A stretch of 64,000 nucleotides of DNA from Armatimonadota bacterium (GTDB lineage: Bacteria; Sysuimicrobiota; Sysuimicrobiia; Sysuimicrobiales; Humicultoraceae): NCBI GenBank assembly GCA_031081585.1, contig JAVHLY010000011.1, positions 22,773 through 86,772 of the forward strand, in the 5' to 3' direction. Made by a program: the position numbers and the translations under genes. This document shows, in pieces, positions 56,001-63,999 of the stretch (positions within the stretch are counted from its first letter, which is position 1; every line of letters starts with the position of its first letter). The notes beneath the pieces are model-generated. The model searched no databases. It was not told the DNA's origin and saw nothing but the letters and a program-made list of their open reading frames with translations.

Positions 56001-56319
56001 CCAGGACGACCGCCACCACGACCAGGCGGAGCCCCTCCTCCCCCTGTGCACGCACCAGGGGCGCCGCCAGCGCGTGCGCCAGCGGGGGGTAGGCATAGGT
56101 GGGATGGCCAGCGTACCACCCGTCGTCCCACAGCGCCGTCGGGGCGCGCGCCGTGATCGTGGCCATGTGCAGGTGGCCCGGGAGGTCATACGTGGGCGGC
56201 AGACCGGGGCCCGCCATGAACCGGACCGCCTGTAGCCCGGCCCAGGTCAGGGCGGCGGCCAGCCACACCGTTGGCCACCGGGAGCTTCTGACGTCCGGTC
56301 CGATCAGGAACCGACCCAC
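53053..56319 (-). CDS. Polytopic membrane protein fused to a SAM-dependent methyltransferase
   Basis: The 1088-residue protein has three parts. Residues about 15-430 hold about 11 hydrophobic helices with YDLPGHLHMATITARAPTALW and WYAGHPTYAYPPLAHAL, like the 6-pyruvoyl-tetrahydropterin synthase-related/YfhO membrane families (GT-C-like). About 430-830 is an extracytoplasmic beta-rich region followed by a helix (about 815-835). About 850-1070 is a cytosolic class I methyltransferase with LEIGCGTGRLLRPLAARAREVWGVDVSE, ANDGRTLVGIPDRSVDLVFSHLVFQHVPD and RVLRPGGLVRFQVNG. I know no standard family with this arrangement. It overlaps both neighbours. Confidence 0.82.
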   Translation of the reverse strand: MGRFLIGPDVRSSRWPTVWLAAALTWAGLQAVRFMAGPGLPPTYDLPGHLHMATITARAPTALWDDGWYAGHPTYAYPPLAHALAAPLVRAQGEEGLRLVVVAVVLATGPALYAACRHYGGLDATRAAAAAFATLLAPALWRALWFGQYPTLLAFVVFWATLAGCGALLRRPHHDLRLAVLVALGVGLLGSIHLLPLLAVPIALLPPALLLPWRRVLARLALPMVVGVLLALLPSLPLLLDLPRFTKTPVPHVTRSPDLVRPAGWLTWVGAPAGLSMVLALPSVALARMGGAGKAVGAAAGVAGLVALREVVPPPWLGLAAGWLLLLSLALRRSTLRTPAWAFALATLVGLWVSLGPAGGIGRLLPWAQVLVYDRFLLLTVPMGYVALAHALGPVAPTFPRLVGAAVVAGVLLLGCSFGHTQALYRRLVAGAMEEGAGSGGAAPRARGANVHLDGTSARLIPAALVARLQQERGWGRVLPLGTPPVVFTLPDVAGRPLIDGAYNDARQLAVLRRSGVEALAYEKFADPTLRLTRFFLRHARVYGIRWVVTQDRVYDPAVPRDRFELVLETGRGPFRSWRLYRAVHPPVAAWTGTPRRMVRTLAQAPLWSAVWRPGGGAREVEVRREDDVAALTLAGSTVHGWTFVEVRPPARACTHVAFTAWSPTAAGLAVRVRREGTWLLVHPDDPLPVRPGRFRYALDCSRVDRLILGVAGSGLHQAYFSSLRFERETEAIQAVPFRREHAECFQVTLPSARATVTVSVAAVPRWRAADPAVRVGEDALGLLTLRGPAGRHRICLAFPSWARAARVGAGPAYLLASGLLLLWVVVRPRRWASYLARRLRGPVTTLREIWRRHHLSARQAWDARAQEAADWFTAWATGPEEAARTADADLADLLEEIDADRLRTWRLLEIGCGTGRLLRPLAARAREVWGVDVSEVMVTLAAERLRDLPNVRVMANDGRTLVGIPDRSVDLVFSHLVFQHVPDRAVVAGYLREAVRVLRPGGLVRFQVNGLGERRLWRALKSVIGDGNWFGVLFTRRELAALARAAGLDEVTCRYGSPRPGMRRLQSLWLWARAPVQARASVPAGPP

Positions 56320-57512
56320 GACGAGGGGAGTGGCCGGTTGAGCACGACCGGGGCACCGACGACCCTCTCATAGAGGGCGATGGTGCGGCGGGCCGCTTCC
56401 CGCCAGCCACGCGCGGCGGCGATATCCCTCAGCTGGTGGCTGGCATCCATGCGGGCCTGTTCGTCGCTCATCAGGAGACGGAGCATCGCTGCCCACGCCT
56501 CGACATCCTCTGAACAGATCCACGGCCACTGGGGCAGGACCGGCTGGAGCGCCCTGGAGAGGATGAACGGGCGACGCCAGCCAATCGCCTGGGCCAGCGG
56601 CCCGCTGGCAGAAAAGAGGATGCGATAGGGAAAGAGCATGAGGTCTGCACGACGCAAGCGGCGTGGGAGCTGTGCGGTCGGGACGTAGCCCGTGAACTCG
56701 ACGCGCCCGTCGAGTCCCTCGCCCAGGCGCCGGAGGTCGTCGACGTAGCGGACGTGTGACGCGGCGGCCGAGGCCGGCAAGCCTCCGGCGATGACCAGGC
56801 GCCATTCAGGGAACTCGTCTGCCACTTGGCGGAAGGCCCGCAGGGCGAGGTCGAACCCCTTGTACCATTTGAGGTAGCCGAACAGGAGCACGACCCGTCC
56901 CCCGTCCCCTGTCTCGCGCGGACTCTCCTCGCACTCCGGGAGCGGCACCCCGTGGGGGACCACCTCGACGAGCGGATGGCCGAGGCGGTAGTGCGTCGTG
57001 AGACGCTCGCGAAAGACGTCCTCGTGCACGATGAGAGCGTGGGCCGCGCGAGCCAGCAGACCGGTGGAAAGTCGGAAGATCGCCCGGGCCAGCCGCGGGC
57101 CGACCCGAATGCCGCTCTGCCGGAGGAGCCTGGTCGTCAGGTCCGCAGGAGCGGCCACGTGGTGCACCGTGACGACCACCTTGCCCCCGACGAGACGAAC
57201 CCACAGCAGGAACACCCAGAGGGAGAGGAACCCCAGCGGCCCGCCGTAAATGAAAGATTCAAACTGGACATGCACCAGCCGGGGCAGGTTCCTGCGCGCT
57301 CGACTCCAGAGGTCGATCCCTACCAGTGCTCCGGGCCGCCACACGCGGCAGACGTTCAGGTCACCATCGCTCTCCTCCGTGGCGATGGCTCCGTGGGAGC
57401 GGTCCGCCCACACCGCCACCTCCATCCCGCTCTCCTGCAGGGCCATCGCCAAGGACCGCGTGTAGTCGGCGACGCCGTGCTCCGGCGATGCTCCAGGGTA
57501 GAGGCCGATCAT
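56304..57512 (-). CDS. GT4-family glycosyltransferase
   Basis: This 402-residue GT-B enzyme starts MIGLYPGASPEHGVADYTRSLAMAL. It has HVQFESFIYGGPLGF with a membrane-associating hydrophobic stretch, HALIVHEDVFRERL, VVPHGVPLPE, LFGYLKWYKGFDLALRAFRQV and FPYRILFSASGPLAQAIGWRRPFI in the nucleotide-sugar domain. ATG 57512 has GGAGGAGG 8 bases upstream; the longer open frame to 57662 is not needed. It is the first gene of the three-gene glycan cluster and overlaps the fusion gene by 16 bases. Confidence 0.85.
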   Translation of the reverse strand: MIGLYPGASPEHGVADYTRSLAMALQESGMEVAVWADRSHGAIATEESDGDLNVCRVWRPGALVGIDLWSRARRNLPRLVHVQFESFIYGGPLGFLSLWVFLLWVRLVGGKVVVTVHHVAAPADLTTRLLRQSGIRVGPRLARAIFRLSTGLLARAAHALIVHEDVFRERLTTHYRLGHPLVEVVPHGVPLPECEESPRETGDGGRVVLLFGYLKWYKGFDLALRAFRQVADEFPEWRLVIAGGLPASAAASHVRYVDDLRRLGEGLDGRVEFTGYVPTAQLPRRLRRADLMLFPYRILFSASGPLAQAIGWRRPFILSRALQPVLPQWPWICSEDVEAWAAMLRLLMSDEQARMDASHQLRDIAAARGWREAARRTIALYERVVGAPVVLNRPLPSSWVGS

Positions 57513-57704
57513 CGCCAGACCTCCTCCCGTGGTGCCACCGTCTCGCCGGGGGACGTCAGGGGGCTCTCGGGTGTCCCGTGCGCCGGGCCGCATAGGAATC
57601 AGGCCCATCCCCCCCGAAGGGCTCAGCACCGACGACAGCCGGCGCAGGGGTGCAGGGGCCAAAGGGCGTTTACCGCGCTGACGTGGGGGTGAAAGGTACC
57701 AGTG

Positions 57705-59048
57705 ATGCTACACCACCGGAGGAGCCCGGCACCAGCCCCGGCGGGTCTGGCCGCCCTCGCCCTCCTGTGGGTGAGCCTCACTCCCGCTCTGGCCGCACCG
57801 GCCCCTGCCCCCCCTCCCCCGGCCGGTGCCGTTCGGATCGAAGCGGCGGGGCACGACAGCCCCGGCGGTGCCGTGTTAAAAGTCAGCGACCGCCTGACGG
57901 TTTCAGCCCGGGGGACCCGCGGGGCAGCCGCCACGTTCCAGATCGTCGGGATCCCGCAGGTGGTGGCGATGCGGGAGGCCTCGACGGGAGCCTACCAGGC
58001 GCAACCGAGCCTCTACACCGGCACCTACGTCGTCCGGCCGCAGGACGCCGCGCGCAACGCGGCCGTCCTGGTGACGCTGGAAGTGGGCGCGCGGCGGGTC
58101 ACGGCCGTTGCCGATCCGCCGGTGACGGTCGACGGGAGAGCCCCGCGCGTCGTGGCCCTCTACCCCGCCGCCGAGCACCCCGTGGCGAACCTGCGCCCCA
58201 ATGTGGTGGCGGAAATTTTCGACGAGGAGTCCTCCGTCGACCCGCGTTCGGTCCGGCTCCTGATCGACGGACGGAACGTCACCGCGCAGACATCCATCGC
58301 CGAGACGGCCGTCTCCTACAATCCGCCTCGGCCCTTCGCCCCCGGACGGGTCCAGGTGCGGCTCACCATGGCCGACCGCGCCGGCAACGTACGGCGCGTC
58401 GCCTGGGATTTCCAGGTCGTCGAACCGCCGGGCCTGGTGAGGACCGTGACGCTGAACCCTCCGACGCCCCTGGCCGGCGACGACGTGCTCACGGTCGTGG
58501 CGACCGGCGCGCCAGGGGGGAGCGCCCGATTCCGCCTGGCCGGGCTGGGCCGGACGGTCCCCATGCGGGAGTCGCGCACGACTCCGGGCGCGTACTTCGG
58601 CGCCTACAGTCCCGATCCCGGGACGAATCTGCTGCGGGCCTCCCTGACGGTGGAGGTCACCCGGGGCGGACGGACCGACCGGCTCCAGGCCTCGACGCCG
58701 GTCACGATCCTCACGCGCAGACCCGCTCCACCCGTCGTCGAAGCACCCGGCCGGGCGCTGGTCCTGGGCCCTGGCGGTGGCGGGGGACCGCAGGTCGTCC
58801 TGCGGGGTCGGACCCGCCCGGGGTTCCGGGTGGTAGGCCGGATCGCCTACGAGGACGCCGAAGACGCCGTGGAAGCCCGAGGGACCCTGGCGGAGTTCCT
58901 CGCCGTCGCAGGAACCGATGGGGGTTGGGCCGTCGCGCTCCCCCTCGCTGCCCCGTCCGGCGCCCGGCTGGCGGCCACCCTCGTCGTGGTCGACCCGGTC
59001 GGACAGCGCTCCCCCCCGCTGGTGATCCCCCTGGGACGCCTGCCCTGA
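57705..59048 (+). CDS. Secreted Ig-like multidomain protein with an internal repeat
   Basis: The 447-residue protein has a signal peptide (hydrophobic core about 15-30, end ALAAPA). Two related beta domains are visible at about 52-140 and 255-345. Both carry an aromatic-F-x-(I/L)-x-G-(I/L)-x-x-x-V-x-MRE...GAY...Y pattern (ATFQIVGIPQVVAMRE and ARFRLAGLGRTVPMRE). Between them is a Bacterial-Ig-like domain (VALYPAAEHPVANLRPNVVAEIFDEES). A last beta domain (about 355-447) follows. No enzyme motif is seen. It probably binds the cell surface or glycan. ATG 57705 is preferred to GTG 57702. Confidence 0.75.
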   Translation: MLHHRRSPAPAPAGLAALALLWVSLTPALAAPAPAPPPPAGAVRIEAAGHDSPGGAVLKVSDRLTVSARGTRGAAATFQIVGIPQVVAMREASTGAYQAQPSLYTGTYVVRPQDAARNAAVLVTLEVGARRVTAVADPPVTVDGRAPRVVALYPAAEHPVANLRPNVVAEIFDEESSVDPRSVRLLIDGRNVTAQTSIAETAVSYNPPRPFAPGRVQVRLTMADRAGNVRRVAWDFQVVEPPGLVRTVTLNPPTPLAGDDVLTVVATGAPGGSARFRLAGLGRTVPMRESRTTPGAYFGAYSPDPGTNLLRASLTVEVTRGGRTDRLQASTPVTILTRRPAPPVVEAPGRALVLGPGGGGGPQVVLRGRTRPGFRVVGRIAYEDAEDAVEARGTLAEFLAVAGTDGGWAVALPLAAPSGARLAATLVVVDPVGQRSPPLVIPLGRLP

Positions 59049-59081
59049 CGCGCGCCTCGCTTCGGGCAGGTGCCGGATCGG

Positions 59082-60272
59082 CTAGGGTGACGGCTGCAGC
59101 GTGATGCGCAGGAGCGACCCGAAGCGGCCGCGCACCAGGCCGGCGATCGCCTCCGCGGTCGAGCGCCGGTAGGGGCCCAGGGTGATCAGGTAACGCGTCC
59201 CCTCCACGCGCGTGACCCGCGCCGCGTAGCCGGAGAGGGTCAGGTGCGCGGCGATCTCCGCCGCCCGCTCCGGGCTCGCCACCGGGCCGATCTGCACGAT
59301 CACGAAGGCCTCCTGCGGATCGAAGCTGGGCTCGGTGGGAGCGGGGGTCGTCGGCGGTCGCAGCGCCGGGGAGGGCGTCGGGGTCGCCAGCCGCGGAGTG
59401 GGCTGCGGTGGGGCGGGCGTGGGAGGTGGCGCCGGGGGCATCGGCGTGGGTGCGGGCTCCGGCGGGCCCGGACGCGGGGTCGGCGAGGGAAGCTGCGCGG
59501 GGCGGCGCGCCAGCGCGGGGGACCGTGGCGGGGAGGGGGCGGGCCGGGCGAGGGTGGTAGGAGCGGGCCCCGCCCCCCGCGGGGCGGTCCGTTGCGCCGC
59601 GATCTCGGCGGCGGCCGCCTCGGACGCCCGGGCCAGGAGGATCATGGCCTGGGGAGTGTAGTGTTCCTCGGTCTCCTCCCCCCGCGCCACGGCCCGACGG
59701 TAGGCGGCGGCCTGCCGCAGCAGCAGGGCGGCGTCGTCGCGGGTAGCGCGGCGGCGCACGGCGATGAGCCCGGCCATCGCCTCCTCGTCCCCTGGATCGC
59801 GCAGCGCGGCCAGCAGGAAGGCCTCCTGAGCCTGCGCCAGCTGCCCCGCCTCCAGCAGGTCCCAGGCACGCTGATGGCGCCGGCGCCCGCCAGGCTGTGC
59901 GGCGGCAGGGGCGGTGTCGGGGGGAAACGTCTCGGCCGGCTGTGGGGCGGGCTGAACCGCCTCCGGCGCAGGGAAGGGTCCCGGTGTTCCGCCCGGCCCG
60001 CCAGCGGTCCCGGGCGGCCGTTGGGGCGAAGGGGCCGCCGTTGGCCCGGGAGCGGGTGCTGCCGGGCGGTCCGGGACTGGTGAGGGAGACCCGGGAGCTC
60101 CGGGCTGCGCCGGGCCGGTCGGGGCCGAAGGTCCTTCGGATCCGGCATTCCGAAGCCAGGGGAGCCCGGACAGCGGAGGACCGGGCGCAAAGAAGCCGAC
60201 TCCGACCAGAGCCAGTGCGCCGATCAGCGCCCCCACCAGCAGGCTCACCAGGAAGGTCGAGTCAGCCCTCAT
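59082..60272 (-). CDS. Membrane-anchored Pro-rich SPOR-domain protein
   Basis: The 396-residue protein has an N-terminal transmembrane helix (about 8-30), a Pro/Ala/Gly-rich stretch, a helical repeat-like region (about 135-215, WDLLEAGQLAQAQEAFLLAALRDPGDEEAMAGL, TPR-like), a second Pro/Thr-rich linker and a C-terminal SPOR domain (about 320-396, FVIVQIGPVASPERAAEIAAHL). It is longer than the protein at 1194-1784 but shares the plan. A role at the septum or cell wall is likely from the SPOR domain only. It converges with the secreted-protein gene. Confidence 0.78.
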   Translation of the reverse strand: MRADSTFLVSLLVGALIGALALVGVGFFAPGPPLSGLPWLRNAGSEGPSAPTGPAQPGAPGSPSPVPDRPAAPAPGPTAAPSPQRPPGTAGGPGGTPGPFPAPEAVQPAPQPAETFPPDTAPAAAQPGGRRRHQRAWDLLEAGQLAQAQEAFLLAALRDPGDEEAMAGLIAVRRRATRDDAALLLRQAAAYRRAVARGEETEEHYTPQAMILLARASEAAAAEIAAQRTAPRGAGPAPTTLARPAPSPPRSPALARRPAQLPSPTPRPGPPEPAPTPMPPAPPPTPAPPQPTPRLATPTPSPALRPPTTPAPTEPSFDPQEAFVIVQIGPVASPERAAEIAAHLTLSGYAARVTRVEGTRYLITLGPYRRSTAEAIAGLVRGRFGSLLRITLQPSP

Positions 60273-60375
60273 GGTCCCGGGGGTTTGATTCTCTCACAGT
60301 CTGCCCGTACCCGTACCGCGAAACGACACCCCTTCGGTTGTGCCCACCTCGCGGGCGCAGGTAGGATGAGGGGTG

Positions 60376-61527
60376 ATGCCCGAGAGGATCTACCTAGACA
60401 ACGCCGCGACGACACCGCCCGACCCGGCGGTCATCGAGGCGATGGCGGAGGTGCTCCGCACCGCCTACGGGAACCCCTCCTCCCTCCACCGGCTGGGAGT
60501 GGAGGCGGAGGCCCGGGTGGCCGCCGGGCGGGCCGAGGTGGCCGCCGCGCTGGGCGTGGCGCCGGCCCAGGTGATCTTCACCTCGGGCGGCACCGAGGCC
60601 AACGCCCTGGCGCTGGTGGGAGCGGCGCGCGCCTACCGGTCGCGGGGGACGCACCTGGTGACCACCGCGGTGGAGCACTCCTCCGTGCTCGACACCCTGC
60701 GGGCGCTGGAGCCGGAGGGGTGGGCCCTCACCGTCCTCGCCGTCGACCGCTGGGGCCGGGTGGACCCGGACGCGGTGGCGCGGGCGCTGCGCCCGGACAC
60801 GGTGCTCGTCTCGGTGATGGCGGTGAACAACGAGGTGGGCACCGTCCAGCCCATCGCCGCCATCGCGCGCCTGCTGCGCGAGCGCCGCGGCGACAGCCGC
60901 CTGCCACTGCTGCACGTCGACGCCGTGCAGGCCTTCGGCACCCTGCCGGTGCCCGTGGAGGACGCCGACCTGGTGACGGTCTCGGCCCACAAGGTCCACG
61001 GGCCCAAGGGTGTGGGCGCGCTCGTCGTGCGGCCGGGCGTGCGCCTGGTGCCGCTGCTGCACGGCGGGGAGCAGGAGCGCGGGCTGCGCCCCGGCACGGA
61101 GAACGTCCCCGGCATCGTGGGCTTCGGCGTAGCGGCGCGCCTGGTGCGCGAGGCGGGGGACGTGACCCCGCGCCTGCGGGCGCTGCGCACGCGGCTGCTG
61201 GAGGGGCTGCGGCCGGTGGAGGACCTGGTGGTGAACAGCCCCCCGGACGGGGCGCCGCACATCCTGAACGTGCAGGTGCCCGGGGTGCGCGGGGAGACGC
61301 TGGTCCACCGGCTGGAGCAGGAGGGCGTCTACGTCTCCACCGGCTCGGCCTGCCACTCGCGCGACCCGCGCCCCAGCCACGTCCTCCTGGCCATGGGCCT
61401 GCGGCGCGAGGCGGCGCGCGCCTCCATCCGCCTGAGCCTCTCCCGCCACACCACGGCCGCGGAGGTCGACGCCGCCGCCGGGGCCATCGTGCGGGCCGCG
61501 ACGGAGCTGCGGGTGCTGGCCCGGTGA
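60376..61527 (+). CDS. Cysteine desulfurase (NifS/IscS type)
   Basis: This PLP enzyme moves sulfur from cysteine to a protein persulfide. Seen: IYLDNAATTPPDPAVIEAM, PSSLHRLGVEAEARV, SGGTEANALAL, LLHVDAVQAFG, the PLP Lys in VSAHKVHGPKGVGALVVR, and the active Cys in STGSACHSRDPRPSHVL. The short Cys loop is of the NifS-like class I type. ATG 60376 has GAGGGG upstream. The stop overlaps thiI (GTGA), which points to sulfur delivery for tRNA 4-thiouridine. Confidence 0.94.
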   Translation: MPERIYLDNAATTPPDPAVIEAMAEVLRTAYGNPSSLHRLGVEAEARVAAGRAEVAAALGVAPAQVIFTSGGTEANALALVGAARAYRSRGTHLVTTAVEHSSVLDTLRALEPEGWALTVLAVDRWGRVDPDAVARALRPDTVLVSVMAVNNEVGTVQPIAAIARLLRERRGDSRLPLLHVDAVQAFGTLPVPVEDADLVTVSAHKVHGPKGVGALVVRPGVRLVPLLHGGEQERGLRPGTENVPGIVGFGVAARLVREAGDVTPRLRALRTRLLEGLRPVEDLVVNSPPDGAPHILNVQVPGVRGETLVHRLEQEGVYVSTGSACHSRDPRPSHVLLAMGLRREAARASIRLSLSRHTTAAEVDAAAGAIVRAATELRVLAR

Positions 61528-62735
61528 CCGGGATGGAGCCTGTCCTGCTCGTCCGCTACGGGGAGGTGGCGCTCAAGGGGCAGAACCGCCCCTTCTTCCT
61601 GGGCACGCTCGTGCGCAACCTGGAGGCGCTGGCCGGCCCCGGGGTGGAGGTCCGGGCGCGCTTCGGGCGCATCCTGCTCACCGGGCCCGCCGTGCGGCAG
61701 GACCCGCGCGCCGTGCTGGAGCGGGCGCGGCGGGTCTTCGGCGTGGTCTCGCTCAGCCCGGCCCTGGAGGTCCCGGCGGAGCCCGCGGCCATCCTGCAGG
61801 CCGCCGAGACCGCCACCGCCGCCCACCTGGCCCGGAGGGCGGCCGCCACCTTCAAGGTGGACGCGCGGCGCGCGGACAAGCGCTTCCCTCTCACCTCCCT
61901 CGACCTGAACCGCGAGGTGGGCGCGCACCTGGCCGCGCGTTTCGGCCTGCGCGTAGACGTCCACCACCCCGACTTCACGGTGCAGGTGGAGGTGCGGGAC
62001 CGGGCCTACGTCGCCACCGAGGTCGTCCCCGGCCCCGGCGGCCTCCCCGTGGGCACCGGGGCCCGCGCCGTGATCCTCCTTTCCGGCGGAATCGACAGTC
62101 CCGTGGCGCTGTGGCTGGCGGCGCGCCGCGGGCTCGTCCCCGTGGCGGTGCACTTCCACAGCTTCCCCTTCACGAGCGAGCGCAGCCGGCAGAAGGTGCT
62201 CGACCTGGCGCGGGTGCTCGCGACCTACACCGGGCCGCTGCGCGTCTGGGTGGTGCACTTCACCGAGATCCAGCGGGCCATCCAGCTCACCGTCCCCGAG
62301 GCGCTGCGGGTGACGGTGATGCGACGGATGATGATGCGCCTGGCCGAGCGCATCGCCGTCCTCGAGGGCGCGGCGGGGCTCGTCACCGGGGAGAGCGTGG
62401 GGCAGGTGGCCAGCCAGACCCTCGAGTCCATCGGCACCATCGAGGCCGCCACCACGCTCCCGGTCCTGCGGCCGCTCAGCGGCATGGACAAGAGCGAAAT
62501 CGTCGCCCGGGCCCGGGCCATCGGCACCTACGAGATCTCGGTGCTGCCCTACGAGGACTGCTGCAGCCTCTTCCTCCCCGCCCACCCGCACACCCACCCG
62601 ACGCGGGCCGACGCGGAGCGGGCCGAGGCAGGCCTGGACATCCCGGCCCTGCTCACCGAGGCGATGGAGCGCAGCGAGGTCGTCACCGTCTCGCCGGGGG
62701 AACAGCCCGCCCTCGCCGCGGCCCCTGTCGGCTAG
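61524..62735 (+). CDS. thiI: tRNA 4-thiouridine synthase ThiI (no rhodanese domain)
   Basis: ThiI adenylates U8 of tRNA and installs sulfur. The ferredoxin-like/THUMP region (about 1-165) precedes the PP-loop domain with ILLSGGIDSPVALWLAARRG, VHFHSFPFTSERSRQKV, VTGESVGQVASQTLES and the Cys-bearing YEDCCSLFLPAHP. The C-terminal rhodanese domain of E. coli ThiI is absent, as in Bacillus, where a dedicated NifS partner supplies sulfur; the overlapping upstream gene fits that role. GTG 61524 overlaps the nifS stop; ATG 61533 is possible. Confidence 0.94.
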   Translation: MTGMEPVLLVRYGEVALKGQNRPFFLGTLVRNLEALAGPGVEVRARFGRILLTGPAVRQDPRAVLERARRVFGVVSLSPALEVPAEPAAILQAAETATAAHLARRAAATFKVDARRADKRFPLTSLDLNREVGAHLAARFGLRVDVHHPDFTVQVEVRDRAYVATEVVPGPGGLPVGTGARAVILLSGGIDSPVALWLAARRGLVPVAVHFHSFPFTSERSRQKVLDLARVLATYTGPLRVWVVHFTEIQRAIQLTVPEALRVTVMRRMMMRLAERIAVLEGAAGLVTGESVGQVASQTLESIGTIEAATTLPVLRPLSGMDKSEIVARARAIGTYEISVLPYEDCCSLFLPAHPHTHPTRADAERAEAGLDIPALLTEAMERSEVVTVSPGEQPALAAAPVG

Positions 62736-63000
62736 GACGAACCCCGCGCGCGATGGCGCCCGGGTGGGGCAGCCGTCGTCGATCCGTCCGGGGAGAGTAC
62801 AGAATGTTTCGTTATTTTTCCCTCCCCAGGACCTCTCCACGACAGGTGCGGCACGCCGGCGGGGAGAACATTGAGAGAAGGTCGGCGCCCATTGGGGCGC
62901 TTCGAGTCGTCTCAACCGCAGGCCTGCGCGGGCGGAGGGCTCACCATTCCCGCCTGCCCCGGCGCCGGGCCAGACCGGCGGCGCGCGGGGAGCGGGACGC
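62736..63000. other. Intergenic region before the last glycosyltransferase
   Basis: The 265 bases include an AT-rich patch (about 62803-62826, gtttcgttatttttcc) that stands out from the GC-rich surroundings and may hold a plus-strand promoter or act as a weak terminator for thiI. No clear -35/-10 pair or hairpin could be fixed. A small frame here (62803 on) has no features of a real gene. Confidence 0.35.
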
Positions 63001-63999
63001 GTGGGGGGGCCGGTGAAGGTCTGCCTCTACCTCGAGCACAGCCGACGCCACACGTGGAGCGGCGGGATCCGCCGGGCGCACGAGAACCACATGAAGGCGC
63101 TGCGGGCCGCCGGGGTGGAGTTCACCACCGATCCGGGGGACCGCTTCGACGTCCTCCACGTACACTCCATCGGCGCCCGCTCCGTCTACCTGGTGGAGAA
63201 GTACACCGGCCGCCGGCCGGTGGTGATCCACAGCCACACCACCGCCGAGGACTTCGCCAACTCCTTCGTGATGAGCGACTCCATCGCCCCCTACCTGGGG
63301 CGGTTCCTGCGCTACTACTACGGCAAAGCGGACCTCATCATCGCACCCTCCCCCTACGCCCGCGAGGTGCTGCGTCGCTATGAGGTGGACCGGCCCATCG
63401 AGGTGGTGAGCAACGGGGTCGACCTGCGCCGCTTCACCCCCCACCCGCGCAAGCGCGTCCTCGTCCGCGGCCGCCACCGCCTGACCGGCACCGTCGTCTT
63501 CGCCGTCGGGCTGGTCCTGCTGCGCAAAGGGGTGGACACCTTCTGCCAGGTGGCCGAGGCCCTCCCCGAGCTCACCTTCGCCTGGTTCGGGCGCATCCAC
63601 CGGGCGGTCAAGCCGGAGACGCTGCGCGTGCTGGAGCAGGCCCCGCCGAACGTGCGCTTCATGGGCTACGTCGAGGACATCACCGAGGCCTACGCCGCCG
63701 GGGACATCTTCTTCTTCCCGAGCCACGTGGAGAACGAAGGGCTGGCCATCCTCGAGGCGGCAGCGGCGGGCCGGCCGCTCGTACTGCGCGACGCGGAATG
63801 CTTCGCCGGCCGCTACGTGCACGAGGCCAACTGCCTCATGGCCGCCGACGTGGACGGGCTGGCGGCGCAGGTGCGCCGTCTGGCCGGGGACCCGGCCCTG
63901 GCCCAGCGGTTGGGCGCGGCCGCGCGGGCCTACGCCGAACGCCACTCCCTGGAGCGCGTGGGCGTCCGCCTGCGGGAGATCTACGCGGGCCTCTGCTAG
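63001..63999 (+). CDS. GT4-family glycosyltransferase
   Basis: The 332-residue GT-B enzyme has VKVCLYLEHSRRHTWSGGIRRAHENHMKAL at its start, then VLHVHSIGARSVYLVEKY, IAPSPYAREVLRRYEVDRPIEVVSNGVDLRRF and the donor-side FPSHVENEGLAILEAAAAGRPLVL. The pattern is closest to the short diacylglycerol-sugar transferases of Gram-positive and mollicute bacteria. GTG 63001 is the first candidate start; GTG 63013 (VKVCLY) is as likely. The stop lies one base before the window end. Confidence 0.85.
   Translation: MGGPVKVCLYLEHSRRHTWSGGIRRAHENHMKALRAAGVEFTTDPGDRFDVLHVHSIGARSVYLVEKYTGRRPVVIHSHTTAEDFANSFVMSDSIAPYLGRFLRYYYGKADLIIAPSPYAREVLRRYEVDRPIEVVSNGVDLRRFTPHPRKRVLVRGRHRLTGTVVFAVGLVLLRKGVDTFCQVAEALPELTFAWFGRIHRAVKPETLRVLEQAPPNVRFMGYVEDITEAYAAGDIFFFPSHVENEGLAILEAAAAGRPLVLRDAECFAGRYVHEANCLMAADVDGLAAQVRRLAGDPALAQRLGAAARAYAERHSLERVGVRLREIYAGLC

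Noticed and set aside
62803..63016. A 71-residue plus-strand frame between thiI and the last glycosyltransferase
   Set aside because: No ribosome site, Arg-rich random composition, and it runs into the next gene.
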